In this document: piece by piece, positions 1-8,473 of the stretch
Position numbering within the stretch: the stretch's first letter is position 1
How the letters are laid out: each line of letters opens with the position of its first letter
DNA from: Kitasatospora sp. MAP12-44
GTDB lineage: Bacteria > Actinomycetota > Actinomycetes > Streptomycetales > Streptomycetaceae
DNA length: 64,000 bases
Assembly: GCF_029892095.1 (NCBI RefSeq)
Contig: NZ_JARZAE010000004.1
Span: 6,696,001 to 6,760,000, forward strand
Direction: 5' to 3'
Made by a program: the position numbers and the translations under genes
Notes under the pieces: model-generated
Told to the model about the DNA's origin: nothing
Databases searched by the model: none
Seen by the model: the letters and a program-made list of their open reading frames with translations, nothing else

Positions 1-168
1 GGTGTAGGCCACGATCCGCAGCACCCGGCGCGGCTTCTTGCCGCGTCCGCCGTTCTTGGTGTTCTTGCGGGCCGCCGCGCGGCCACCGGCGGCCGGCGAC
101 GGGGTCGAACCCGCGACGCGGCGCGCGCGGCGGCCTTCCCCGGACTGGCCCTGCGGTATCTCGGTCAT
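1..168 (-). CDS. Partial gene: basic N-terminal tail of a probable membrane protein
   Basis: The gene runs off the left edge, so only its first 56 codons are visible. The ATG at 168 has a GAGGA ribosome-binding site about 8 bases upstream. The visible part is a Gly/Ser/Pro-rich tail that becomes strongly basic (KKPRRVL at residues 44-50) and then starts a hydrophobic stretch. This looks like a cytoplasmic tail ahead of a first membrane helix. LytR-CpsA-Psr wall phosphotransferases and penicillin-binding proteins of actinomycetes start this way, but nothing diagnostic is inside the window, so the family is not assigned. Confidence 0.6.
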   Translation of the reverse strand, partial: MTEIPQGQSGEGRRARRVAGSTPSPAAGGRAAARKNTKNGGRGKKPRRVLRIVAYT

Positions 169-213
169 GCCCGGTGTCCTCATTCCTCGACCGATCGGCA
201 CCAGTGGTGCATC

Positions 214-225
214 AGTTGCGCAACT
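214..225. promoter_or_regulatory. 12-bp perfect palindrome upstream of the partial gene
   Basis: AGTTGCGCAACT is a perfect inverted repeat. It lies 46 bases upstream of the ATG at 168, in a locally AT-richer stretch (about 210-250) that should hold the promoter of the leftward gene. The position and symmetry fit a dimeric repressor site. Which regulator binds it cannot be told. Confidence 0.35.
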
Positions 226-446
226 TAGCAAGTTTTCTTCGGTAGATCACACAGTGGCCTGCCTGCTGGGGAGGGCCGGCGTGGCACTTTCCGGTGCCGA
301 AGCCTCGCGGAGGAGTGACTTTTCGCCATTGGCCAACCGAAAGACGCATGTCGAAAGCTGTCGGTTCCCGACAGGTTCCAACACCGTTCCGACATCGTTT
401 CGCCATGTACGCGCCCATGACCTGGACAGACCGCTGCTAACTATCA

Positions 447-1451
447 CTAATCGGCTGGCGTTCGGTCGCCCGGATCGGATCGGGCCGCCGTGCGACAGGC
501 CGCTCGGTGCGCGGAGGGTGAGACGCCGTAGTGGCTCAGGAAGGCCTGCCGCAGGGTCTCGGTCGAGCCGAAGCCGCACTGCCGCGCGACGACCGCCAGC
601 GGTAGCGTCGTCGAGCCGATCAGTCGGGCGGCGGCCTCGGCGCGCGCCGAACGCACGTACTCCGCAGGCGACTTGCCGAGCTGGTCGGCGAAGATCCGGG
701 ACAGCTGCCGGGTGCTGAGGCCGGCCCGGGCGGCCAGCGCGGGCGCGCCGAGGTCGTCCGCCGGGTGCGCGGTGATGTGCCGCACCAGCCGCCGCACCGC
801 GCGGTGCTCGGTCGGCACAGGAGCGGTGAACATGCTCACCTGCGCCTGGTTGCCCGGGCGTTGCAGATAGGTCACCAACTGCCGTGCCACCGACCGGGCC
901 AGGCCCGGTCCGTGGTCGTCCTCGACGAACGAGAGCGCCAGGTCCAGCGCGCTGGTCACGCCGGCCGAGGTGTAGATCGCGCCGTCGCGGATGTGGATCG
1001 GCGCGGGGTCCACCCGCACCGCCGGGTAGGTGTCGGCGAGTTCGGCCGCGAAGGCCCAGTGGGTGGTGACCCGGCGGCCGTCCAGCAGCCCGGCGGCGGC
1101 CAGCACGTCGGCGCCGGTGCAGACCGACCCGACCCGGCGGCTGACGGCGGCCAACCGCCGTACCTGGGAGATCAGTTCGGGATCGGCGGCGGCCGCCCGG
1201 TGGCCGAGCCCGCCGGCCACCAGCAGGGTGTCCAGCGGGCCGCGGAGCTTCTCCAGCGCCGACTGCGCGGCCAGCACCAACCCGGAGCTGCACGGCACCG
1301 GTTGGCCCCGCACGGTCGCCAGCCGCACCTGGTACGGCGGGTCGGCGCCCAGCCGGTTCGCCGCGTCGAAGGTGTCGCTCACGCAGGCGATGTCCAGCAG
1401 CTCCGCGTTCCGGTAACCGGCGATCACCACCCGCCGGGCATCGGTCGTCAT
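447..1451 (-). CDS. GlxA-like AraC-family regulator with DJ-1/PfpI domain
   Basis: This 334-residue transcription factor has a DJ-1/PfpI (class I glutamine amidotransferase-like) N-terminal domain of about 180 residues, including SVCTGADVLAAAGLLDGRR and the following TTHW. A C-terminal AraC-type double helix-turn-helix follows, with typical ending ARQCGFGSTETLRQAF then HYGVSPSAHR. I start it at the ATG at 1451, where family similarity begins; the open frame continues further upstream but with no sensible protein. No clear ribosome-binding site precedes this ATG. It is divergent from a DJ-1/PfpI enzyme gene at 1606, which it may control. The inducer is unknown. Confidence 0.85.
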   Translation of the reverse strand: MTTDARRVVIAGYRNAELLDIACVSDTFDAANRLGADPPYQVRLATVRGQPVPCSSGLVLAAQSALEKLRGPLDTLLVAGGLGHRAAAADPELISQVRRLAAVSRRVGSVCTGADVLAAAGLLDGRRVTTHWAFAAELADTYPAVRVDPAPIHIRDGAIYTSAGVTSALDLALSFVEDDHGPGLARSVARQLVTYLQRPGNQAQVSMFTAPVPTEHRAVRRLVRHITAHPADDLGAPALAARAGLSTRQLSRIFADQLGKSPAEYVRSARAEAAARLIGSTTLPLAVVARQCGFGSTETLRQAFLSHYGVSPSAHRAACRTAARSDPGDRTPAD

Positions 1452-1605
1452 GGCCCGTGAGCATAGCCGAGATGTCCGACAGACAGGTATCGCAGGATTT
1501 GGGACGTCAGCGGGCCCGGCCGGTTGCCCGCGTCGCGGCCCGGGCGGCACGGTGCGGAGCGGGCGGAACGACCGCCCGGACCGCCAACCGCCAACGGAGA
1601 ACGAC

Positions 1606-2310
1606 ATGTTCGATGACGACGACGTGAAGACCATCGCGTTCGCGCTCTACCCCGGCATCACCGCGCTGGACCTGGTCGGCCCGCTGCAGGTGTGCAGCGC
1701 GCTCGCCGACCTGGTGCCGGGTTTCCGGACCGTCGTGCTGGCCCAGCGCATCGAGCCGATGGCCACCGACACGCCGCTCTCGCTGCTGCCCAGCCACACC
1801 TTCGAGGAGGTGCCCGCGCCGCACGCGCTGATCGTGCCGGGCGGCCTGCTGCCCACGCTGACCGCGATGGCCGACGAGTCGCTGCTGGCCGAGCTGCGGC
1901 GCACGGCCACCCGGGCGCAGCTCGTCGGCTCGGTCTGCACCGGCTCACTGCTGCTGGGGGCGGCCGGTCTGCTGGAGGGCCGCCGGTCCACCACCCACTG
2001 GATGTTCCGCCACCTGCTGCCCGGCTTCGGCGCCACCCCGGTGGCCGAACGGTGGGTGGAGGACGGGCCGTTCCTGATGGCCGCCGGCGTGTCGGCTGGT
2101 ATCGACATGGCGCTGCACCTGGTCGCCAGGCTGGCCGGTGAGCAGACCGCGCGGACGGTGCAGCTGCTGATCGAGTACGACCCGCAGGCGCCGTTCGGCG
2201 GCATCGACTGGGCGACCGCGGACACCGGCGCCTACCGGCAGACCGCGGCCGACCTGCTGGCCGTGGCGCTGGCCGACCACCCCGAGCTGCACGCCCGCCT
2301 GAGCGCCTGA
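1606..2310 (+). CDS. DJ-1/PfpI family protein (isonitrile hydratase-like)
   Basis: The protein has 234 residues and a single DJ-1/PfpI domain. The nucleophile-elbow region reads GSVCTGSLLLGAAGLLEGRR followed by TTHW, with the conserved Cys and His of the family. The closest characterised relatives are isonitrile hydratase InhA and the sensor halves of GlxA-type regulators. The ATG at 1606 is preceded by GGAGA at 5-base spacing, which decides this start over earlier in-frame codons. Its divergent neighbour carries the same domain fused to an AraC module, a common regulator/enzyme pairing. The substrate is not predictable. Confidence 0.8.
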   Translation: MFDDDDVKTIAFALYPGITALDLVGPLQVCSALADLVPGFRTVVLAQRIEPMATDTPLSLLPSHTFEEVPAPHALIVPGGLLPTLTAMADESLLAELRRTATRAQLVGSVCTGSLLLGAAGLLEGRRSTTHWMFRHLLPGFGATPVAERWVEDGPFLMAAGVSAGIDMALHLVARLAGEQTARTVQLLIEYDPQAPFGGIDWATADTGAYRQTAADLLAVALADHPELHARLSA

Positions 2311-2316
2311 GCGCCG

Positions 2317-2402
2317 CCCACCCGCCCGTGGCCGCCGCCCACCCGCCCGTGGCCGCCGCTCACCCGCCCCCGGCCGCTGCTCACCCGCCCGTGGCCGCCG
2401 CG
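2317..2402. repeat. Four-unit 21-bp tandem repeat between converging genes
   Basis: The core CACCCGCCCGTG recurs at 2319, 2340, 2361 and 2382 with an exact 21-bp period; the third unit is slightly diverged. The array fills the gap between the stop at 2310 and the leftward stop at 2381, and its last unit encodes the end of the leftward protein. Confidence 0.8.
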
Positions 2403-3907
2403 AGTACGGTCCGGTCGCTCGCGGGCGCGGGCGTGGTGGCGTGCGCCAGGCCCAGCAGTACGCAGCTCTCGGCCAGCACCGGGACGTCGTACGGCAGCGG
2501 CCGCGGCGCCACCTGCTCGGGTCGGCCGCGGTAGCCGCCGTCCGGCTGCCGGCAGCCGACCAGGTGGCCGAGCGCGCGGCGCAGCGCCGGGCCGGCGGCA
2601 GGGGAGCGGCTGAGCGCGGCCGCCGCGTAGGCGGTGCTGACCGGGTCGCTGGGATCGCCGCACCGGTGGCCGAACCCGCCGTCCTCGTTCTGCACCGCGC
2701 ACAGGAAGCCGATGGCGAGCTGCCGGGCGGCGGGCCGGGTGGCGTCCAGGGCCTGCACGGCGTGGAAGGCGGTCGCGGCGGCGGTGCGGCCGCCGCGGCG
2801 CTCGAAGCCGCCGTCCGGCCGCTGGTGCACGGTGACGAAGTCCACAGCCCGCTCCACGGCGCGGTGGTGGGCCGGGTCGGCGGCGAGGGCGTGGGCGACG
2901 GCCGCGGTGGTCGCGAGGTCGCGGAACCCGCCGTCCGGGGCGTGGCGGCTGAGCAGGTACTCCTCGGCGGCGGTGATCGTGCCGTGGTGGCGACCCGGCG
3001 CGACGGTGCGCAGGAACGCCAGGCAGCGGGCGGTGTCGTCGACGTCGCTGAGCGCGAGCCCCGGGTGGCAGCCGAAGCCGCCGTCGGGGTTCTGCCGGGC
3101 GGCCAGTGCGTCGGCCAGCACGCCCGGATGCGGACCGGGGTGGCGGGCGCCGACCAGCGCCAGACCGGCGACGGCGGTGGCGCGCACGTCCATCCCGGCG
3201 ATGAACGGCAGGCCGCCGTCGGGGCGCAGGCCGGCGGTCAGGTAGGGCAGGGCCCGTCGCACGGCCGGGCGGTAGGCGGGGTTGTTGCGCAGCGCGAGCA
3301 GGCCGAGCAGCCGGGCCAGCTGGGTGTTCTCCCGGGCCGGACCGGGGCGGCAGGCCGGTGCGAGGGTGGCCCAGTCGTGGCCGCTGACCGCGTGCGGGGT
3401 GCCGCTGCCGTAGGCGGCGAGCACGCTGACCGCCGTCATCTCCAAGCCGGCGGGGGCGAGCGCGGCGGGGGCGGGTGGGGCGGATGGGCCGGTGCGCGGG
3501 AAGTCGATGGCGCCGACTTCCGCCGCCGCGATCCGCAGGAGCAGATGCTCGGGTTCGCTGCTCAGCTGCGCGACGGCGTCCAGCGCGTCCCGCGCGTTCC
3601 GCGTGCCCAGCGCCGCCATGCCGCCGGGGGCCCCGCCGATAGTGCCCCCGCCGAGCGCGGCGCGGGCGATCGCGCACTGCAGCGGGTCCGGTGGCGACTG
3701 CGTGAGGGTGCTGCGCAGGTAGCCGGTCAGCCGGGCAGCGGCCGCCGGCTCGGCCTGTTCGGCGGTGAGCAGCCGCAGCGCGAGGGCGGACTCCAGCACC
3801 CGGCTCTCACACGGCGCCGCGATCAGCCCGTCCGGACCCAGTCGGGCGGCCACCCGCTGGGCCAGCCGGTCGCGGCAGCGCAGTACCTCGGCGTCCTTCT
3901 CGGCCAT
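2381..3907 (-). CDS. Class II terpene cyclase-like protein (prenyltransferase/squalene cyclase fold)
   Basis: The protein has 508 residues and is built of alpha-helical repeats with six QW-like turns (RPDGGLPF, NPDGGFG, APDGGF, RPDGGF, NEDGGFG, QPDGGY) between about residues 228 and 460. The segment SDVDDTA at 287-293 contains the DxDD motif (D288, D290, D291), which in class II cyclases protonates the substrate; squalene-hopene and copalyl-diphosphate-type cyclases share it. The size fits bacterial two-domain diterpene cyclases better than hopene cyclases (about 650). It follows an exporter gene by 44 bases and is probably co-transcribed with it. No GGPP synthase or class I partner is visible, so the substrate is unknown. 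It could also be a non-cyclising member of the fold. Confidence 0.72.
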   Translation of the reverse strand: MAEKDAEVLRCRDRLAQRVAARLGPDGLIAAPCESRVLESALALRLLTAEQAEPAAAARLTGYLRSTLTQSPPDPLQCAIARAALGGGTIGGAPGGMAALGTRNARDALDAVAQLSSEPEHLLLRIAAAEVGAIDFPRTGPSAPPAPAALAPAGLEMTAVSVLAAYGSGTPHAVSGHDWATLAPACRPGPARENTQLARLLGLLALRNNPAYRPAVRRALPYLTAGLRPDGGLPFIAGMDVRATAVAGLALVGARHPGPHPGVLADALAARQNPDGGFGCHPGLALSDVDDTARCLAFLRTVAPGRHHGTITAAEEYLLSRHAPDGGFRDLATTAAVAHALAADPAHHRAVERAVDFVTVHQRPDGGFERRGGRTAAATAFHAVQALDATRPAARQLAIGFLCAVQNEDGGFGHRCGDPSDPVSTAYAAAALSRSPAAGPALRRALGHLVGCRQPDGGYRGRPEQVAPRPLPYDVPVLAESCVLLGLAHATTPAPASDRTVLAAATGG

Positions 3908-3951
3908 GACTGCGGAGCGTAGCGCAAGGAGTACCGACGGTGGAAAACCGG

Positions 3952-5427
3952 TCAGCTCGATCGGGGAGCACGGGGTGGCAGCGTGGTCAGCAGCGCCAGC
4001 ACGGCGAAGGCCAGCAGGGTGCCGACGGCCGTGCGCGCTCCGGCGTCGCCGGGTACCAGGTGCAGCGCGAGCGTGACGGCCGCGACCCCGATCGCGGTGC
4101 CGAGCCCGCGGGTCATGTTGACCATGCCGCCGCCGGTGCCGGCCGAACCGGCCGGGATCGCCTTCATCACCAGGGCGTTGTTGGCGGGCACGAAGGTGCC
4201 GAGGGCCAGGCCGAGCAGGGCCAGCGGGCCGGGCAGGGTCGCGGCCTGCTGCGGCACGACCGCGAGCAGCGCCAGCGCCGCCACGCAGCCCGCCGCGCCG
4301 GCCCGGCAGCGGCGGGTGTCGCCCCAGCCGCGCGGCAGCAGGCGCTCGGCGCAGGTCGCGGCGAGCGCGAAGCCGACCGGCAGTGCGGTCAGCACCAGCC
4401 CGATCGAAAGTGCCGAGCTGCCGTGCCGGGCGAGGCCGGCCGGGACCAGCACCAGCGGGCCGAACAGCACCAGGTAGCCGCAGAGCCCGGCCAGCAGCCC
4501 GGGGCCGATCCGGCCGGTACGCAGCAGCCGCAGGTCGACCAGCGGGTTGGCGCCGTCCCGCTGGCGGCGGACGAAGGCCCAGCCGGAGCCGGCGGACAGC
4601 ACGGCCAGCGCGCCCGCCGTCCAGACCGGCAGGCCGAGACCGGAGGCGACGGAGAGCGCGAGCAGCGCGCTGGTGGTGGTCGCCGCCAGCAGGGCGACGC
4701 CGGGCACGTCGATCCGGGTCGAGCGCACACAGCCGCGCGTGCGCGGTAGCAGGTAGTGGCCGGCGATCAGGGCGAGGATGCCGATCGGTACGTTCACACC
4801 GAAGACCCAGCGCCAGCCGAGGGTGGCCACCAGTGCGCCGCCGATGGTCGGGCCGAGCGCCAGCCCGACGGCCTGGCCGGCCGCCTGGATGCCGAGGGCG
4901 GCGCGCATCTTCCCGGGCGGCGCGCTGGTGGTGACCAGGGCGACGCTGTTGGCCTGCATCATCGCCGCGCCGAGCGCCTGGACGACGCGGAAGACGACGA
5001 GCAGGGTGAGGCTGGGGGCGAGTCCGCAGGCGGCGGAGGCCGCGGTGAAGACGGCGAAGCCGTAGAGGTACATCAGCTTGCGGCCGTGCGCGTCGGAGAG
5101 CCGGCCGACCGGGACCAGGAAGGCCACCAGGGTCAGCAGGTAGGCCAGCGAGACCCACTCGACGCCGGCCGGCGAGCTGTGGAACTCGGTGCGCAGCGGG
5201 TGGTAGGTCAGCGTGACGATGCTGGCGTCGAGCTGGCCCATGAACGCGCCGAAGCAGACCGTGGCCACCGCCAGCCGCCAGGCCAGCGGGTGCTCGCGGA
5301 TCCGGTCCGGGCGCGGTCGCTCGGTGGTCAGCAGAGCGCGAAGGCGGGGCGCCGCCGGCCGGGGCCGGGGGACCACCGCCTCGCGTATCGCCGCGCCGGC
5401 GGGTCCGGGGGAGCTGCTGGTGTTCAC
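3952..5427 (-). CDS. DHA2-type MFS drug exporter
   Basis: This 491-residue integral membrane protein of the 14-helix EmrB/QacA type exchanges drugs or metabolites for protons at the cytoplasmic membrane. It shows the DHA2 first-helix motif LDASIVTLTYHPL and motif A as GRLSDAHGRK. An N-terminal cytoplasmic tail of about 45 residues precedes helix 1. It lies 44 bases upstream of the cyclase-like gene on the same strand, which suggests one operon and a role in export of that product. The region 5428-5538 upstream should hold the promoter; no convincing ribosome-binding site is seen before the ATG, so a leaderless mRNA is possible. Confidence 0.88.
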   Translation of the reverse strand: MNTSSSPGPAGAAIREAVVPRPRPAAPRLRALLTTERPRPDRIREHPLAWRLAVATVCFGAFMGQLDASIVTLTYHPLRTEFHSSPAGVEWVSLAYLLTLVAFLVPVGRLSDAHGRKLMYLYGFAVFTAASAACGLAPSLTLLVVFRVVQALGAAMMQANSVALVTTSAPPGKMRAALGIQAAGQAVGLALGPTIGGALVATLGWRWVFGVNVPIGILALIAGHYLLPRTRGCVRSTRIDVPGVALLAATTTSALLALSVASGLGLPVWTAGALAVLSAGSGWAFVRRQRDGANPLVDLRLLRTGRIGPGLLAGLCGYLVLFGPLVLVPAGLARHGSSALSIGLVLTALPVGFALAATCAERLLPRGWGDTRRCRAGAAGCVAALALLAVVPQQAATLPGPLALLGLALGTFVPANNALVMKAIPAGSAGTGGGMVNMTRGLGTAIGVAAVTLALHLVPGDAGARTAVGTLLAFAVLALLTTLPPRAPRSS

Positions 5428-5538
5428 ATGCTGAGATTACATCGGCCTGCGACATATTCGGAAGGCGAGGTAGTCGCATGCAGATATGTTCCGCAGGAAA
5501 ATATGGCGCCGACCGATCGGCAGTGCACCGCCGTCTCT

Positions 5539-8361
5539 CTAGGACAGGCCCTGGCCGGGAGGGCGGGCCGAGCGCGGGCGGAGGGTGGTGGCGGTTACCG
5601 CGCCGGCCAGGGTGGTGAAGGCGAGGGCGAGGACCCAGTCGCCCGTGCGGTCGTAGGGGGTACGCCCGGAGGCCAGCGGCATGGTGACGGTGAAGGCGCC
5701 GCGGAACGAGGGCGGGTACCAGGCGAGTTGGCGGCCCTGGGCGTCGAAGGCGGCGCTGACGCCGGTCAGTCCGGACTGGACGACCGGGCGCCCGGTCTCC
5801 GCGGCCCGCACCGCGGCCAGCGAGGCGTGCTGCGGCTGACCCCAACTGCCCTGGAACGTCGAGGTGCTGGTCTGGTACACGATCAGCTGGGCGCCCTTGG
5901 CGACCTCGTCCCTGGCCATGTCGGGGAAGGCGGACTCGAAGCAGATCAGCGGCGCGAAGCTGAGCGATCCGGTGTGCAGCACCACGAGCCCGTGGCCGCG
6001 CAGGCGGTTGGTCTGGGCGGCCTTGCTGAGGTCGGCGGTCCAACCGAGCAGCGGGCGCAGCGGGATGTACTCGCCGAACGGGACCAGCCGGTTCTTCTCG
6101 TAGCTGCCGGCCTCCCCGTTCGGGCTGATCAGCACGGACTGCTTGTACCAGCCCCCGCTCGAGACCGAGGGGGCGTCGACGTTCACCAGCAGGTCCGCGC
6201 CGGCCGTCGCGGAGAGCGCCTGCAGCCTGGCCAGCAGGGCCGGGTCGCCACTCAGATCGGCGTCGACACTGCTCTCGCCCCACACCACCAGGTCGGCGCC
6301 CGGCGGGAGCCCAGCCGTCGCCGCCTCCTCGGCGGCCTCCCGGGCGGCGGGGGAGTCGAGCACCCCGGGCTGGACCACCGCGACCCGCACGCTGCCGGTC
6401 ACCGGCGGCTCGGTGCGCAGCGCGTACCAGACCGGCCCGGTCGCGGCGCAGGCGCCGGCCACCAGCAGCGCCGTGCCGCGCGTCCACCAGCGGCGGTTCA
6501 GCCAGGCCACCACCAGCGCGGTGTTCGCGGTCACCAGTAGGAACCCGGTGAGCCACACCCCGCCGAGCGAGGCCGAGGCGAGCAGCACGGGCTGGCGCCA
6601 CTGGCTGGTCCCGAGCAGCGCCCACGGTCCGCCGAGGCTCTGCCAGGAGCGCGCCGCCTCCGCGCAGCTCCACGCGCTCGGCACCACCAGCAGCGCGGCG
6701 GCCGAGCGCCCCCCGCTGACCGGAGCGCTGAGCAGCCGGTGCACCGCCCAGCCCCAGGGCAGCCAGAGCGCGCCGAGCAGCGCGCCCATCAGCAGGATCG
6801 CCGGTCCGATGTTCGGCGTCAGCCAGTACTGCGTCGCCATCACGAACGCCGCCGCCCCCCACCAGGCCCGCACCATCGCCTCGCGCCGGGTGGGCGCGGC
6901 CCGGACCACGAGGAGCAGCGGCACCAGCGCGAACCAGGCCAGCCACCACCACGAGGGCGCGGGGAAGACCAGCACCAGCAGCGCGCCGGCCGGCAGCGCC
7001 GAAACCCGCCCGCGCAGCCGCGCCCAGCTCGGGCGGGGTCGGTGCCACAGCCCCCGCCGGGGCGCGCGGGGCGCCCGACGCAGCGGTGGTACGAGCCGCA
7101 CGCCGCGGTCGGCCGCCGTCACCACCGCCCAGCCGACCGCGAACGCGGCGGCCACCCACCAGAGCAGCGCCCGCTCGCGCCCCTGGTGCCACCACGGCAC
7201 CATCGCGAGGCCCGCGAGCGCGAAGGCCACGTTGTAGAGCACGTCGTAGATCGAGAAGACCCGACCGCGGACGGCGTCCGGCGTGGCCCCGCCGATCAGC
7301 GCGTCCGCCGCCACCTTGAGCACCGCGAACGCGAAGCTGACCATGCCGACGCAGGCGATCAGCACCCCGAGCGTGGGCGACAGCCCGCCGACGTACACGG
7401 CCGCGGCCGCCGGCGGGAACGCCGCCGGGACGAGCGCGCGGGCCCCGAAGCGCGCGGCCAGCGGGGTGGCCGCCACGCTGCCGGCGAACGAGGCGATCCC
7501 GGTGACGGCCAGCGCGATCCCGTATCCGGAGGCGCGCAGCCGGTACTCGCTGTCCGCGACCAGGATCAGCACCACGAAGCCCGCGCCGAGCAGCAGCCGG
7601 TGCACGGTGACGCTGAGCATCGGCCGGCGGATCTCCGGCGTACGCGCGACCACCCGCGCGCCGTCCGCCAGGTCGGTCAGGGTGCTCCGCAGGCGCGGCA
7701 GCAGCGGGTCGCCGAGCCGGCCGCCGCCCTCGCCGCCCAGCGGCGGCACGGTGGTGAAGGCCGCCGCGGCGGTGGCGTAGAGCAGTCCGGCGACCAGGAA
7801 GCCCGCCACCGCGGAGTGGCCGACTAGTTGCGAGCCGCCGACCGCACCGATGAACGCGGCGCTCATCCCGGCGATCGCGGAGAGCGCGTTCGCGGGCACC
7901 AGCCGGTCGCGCGGCACAGTGCGCGGCAGTGCGGCGCCCTTGGCGGTGAGCACCAGGCGTGAGGTGGAGAGCAGCAGGACGACGATCACATAGGCCGCCG
8001 CCGTCGAGCGGGCCTGCACGACGGCGGCGCCGCCGACCACCAGCAGTGCGCGCAGCAGCGATACCGCGATCAGCGTCCGCCGCCGGTCGAAGCGGTCGAT
8101 CAGCACGCCCGCGATCGGGCCGACCAGGCTGAACGGGAGCAGGGTCACCGCGAGCACCGCCGCGATCCGGCCGGGGGTGGCGCCGTGGCCGACGTCGAAG
8201 AGGGCGAACTGGGCGAAGGCGATCTGGGCCAGCCCGTCCGCGCCCTGGCCCAGGCACTGGCCGGCCACCAGCGGGCGCAGCGGGCCCGCCAGATCCTGTC
8301 GCACCGAACCGGGACCCGGCGCGGACGGCGGGTCCTGTGCGGTCACCGCGCGATTGCCCAT
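5539..8361 (-). CDS. MFS transporter fused to apolipoprotein N-acyltransferase
   Basis: This is a 940-residue fusion. Residues 1 to about 430 are a 12-helix MFS unit of the DHA3 type (loop motif GVLIDRFDRRR). Residues about 455 to 930 are a full Lnt-like unit: membrane helices, then a nitrilase domain with the catalytic triad intact, E696 (VVWGESS), K756 (YEKNRLVPFGEY) and C807 (LICFESAFPD). Lnt transfers a third acyl chain to the N-terminal Cys of lipoproteins on the outer face of the membrane. Free-standing Lnt has about 510 residues, so the N-terminal MFS is an addition. The frame is uninterrupted across the linker. The start at 8361 is the likeliest ATG; an in-frame one 17 codons earlier is possible. 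Confidence 0.85.
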   Translation of the reverse strand: MGNRAVTAQDPPSAPGPGSVRQDLAGPLRPLVAGQCLGQGADGLAQIAFAQFALFDVGHGATPGRIAAVLAVTLLPFSLVGPIAGVLIDRFDRRRTLIAVSLLRALLVVGGAAVVQARSTAAAYVIVVLLLSTSRLVLTAKGAALPRTVPRDRLVPANALSAIAGMSAAFIGAVGGSQLVGHSAVAGFLVAGLLYATAAAAFTTVPPLGGEGGGRLGDPLLPRLRSTLTDLADGARVVARTPEIRRPMLSVTVHRLLLGAGFVVLILVADSEYRLRASGYGIALAVTGIASFAGSVAATPLAARFGARALVPAAFPPAAAAVYVGGLSPTLGVLIACVGMVSFAFAVLKVAADALIGGATPDAVRGRVFSIYDVLYNVAFALAGLAMVPWWHQGRERALLWWVAAAFAVGWAVVTAADRGVRLVPPLRRAPRAPRRGLWHRPRPSWARLRGRVSALPAGALLVLVFPAPSWWWLAWFALVPLLLVVRAAPTRREAMVRAWWGAAAFVMATQYWLTPNIGPAILLMGALLGALWLPWGWAVHRLLSAPVSGGRSAAALLVVPSAWSCAEAARSWQSLGGPWALLGTSQWRQPVLLASASLGGVWLTGFLLVTANTALVVAWLNRRWWTRGTALLVAGACAATGPVWYALRTEPPVTGSVRVAVVQPGVLDSPAAREAAEEAATAGLPPGADLVVWGESSVDADLSGDPALLARLQALSATAGADLLVNVDAPSVSSGGWYKQSVLISPNGEAGSYEKNRLVPFGEYIPLRPLLGWTADLSKAAQTNRLRGHGLVVLHTGSLSFAPLICFESAFPDMARDEVAKGAQLIVYQTSTSTFQGSWGQPQHASLAAVRAAETGRPVVQSGLTGVSAAFDAQGRQLAWYPPSFRGAFTVTMPLASGRTPYDRTGDWVLALAFTTLAGAVTATTLRPRSARPPGQGLS

Positions 8362-8437
8362 GCGCCCATCGTCCGGCTGCCGCCGCGCGTACGCCAGGGG
8401 ACAGGGGGGCACCCGGGCGTACGCGCGACGTGTCTCA

Positions 8438-8473
8438 GGGGGCAGGGGCAGGGGCAGGGGGAGCAGGGGCGGG
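8438..8473 (+). other. G-rich run with G-quadruplex potential
   Basis: The plus strand holds six consecutive runs of 3-5 G separated by 1-3 bases (CA, CA, CA, AGCA, C). This meets the usual four-tract G-quadruplex pattern. The run starts just beyond the stop codon (8474) of the leftward secreted-protein gene, so the transcript carries the C-rich complement. Confidence 0.5.

Noticed and set aside
98..120. tRNA T-arm-like sequence (GGGTTCGACCCC on the minus strand)
   Set aside because: It lies in the coding part of the partial gene and has no anticodon arm, D-arm or acceptor stem around it.
212..418. 68-residue minus-strand open frame
   Set aside because: No family match, low third-position GC and no RBS; it lies in an AT-richer promoter region.
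2381..5427. Complete terpene biosynthetic gene cluster
   Set aside because: Only a cyclase-like gene and an exporter are present; no prenyl diphosphate synthase, class I synthase or tailoring enzyme is linked.
2381..8257. A single minus-strand open frame of almost 2,000 codons
   Set aside because: It runs through three genes in the wrong phase for two of them. Only its last 508 codons (the cyclase-like protein) match a protein family; the rest is Arg/Pro/Gly-rich shadow typical of high-GC DNA.
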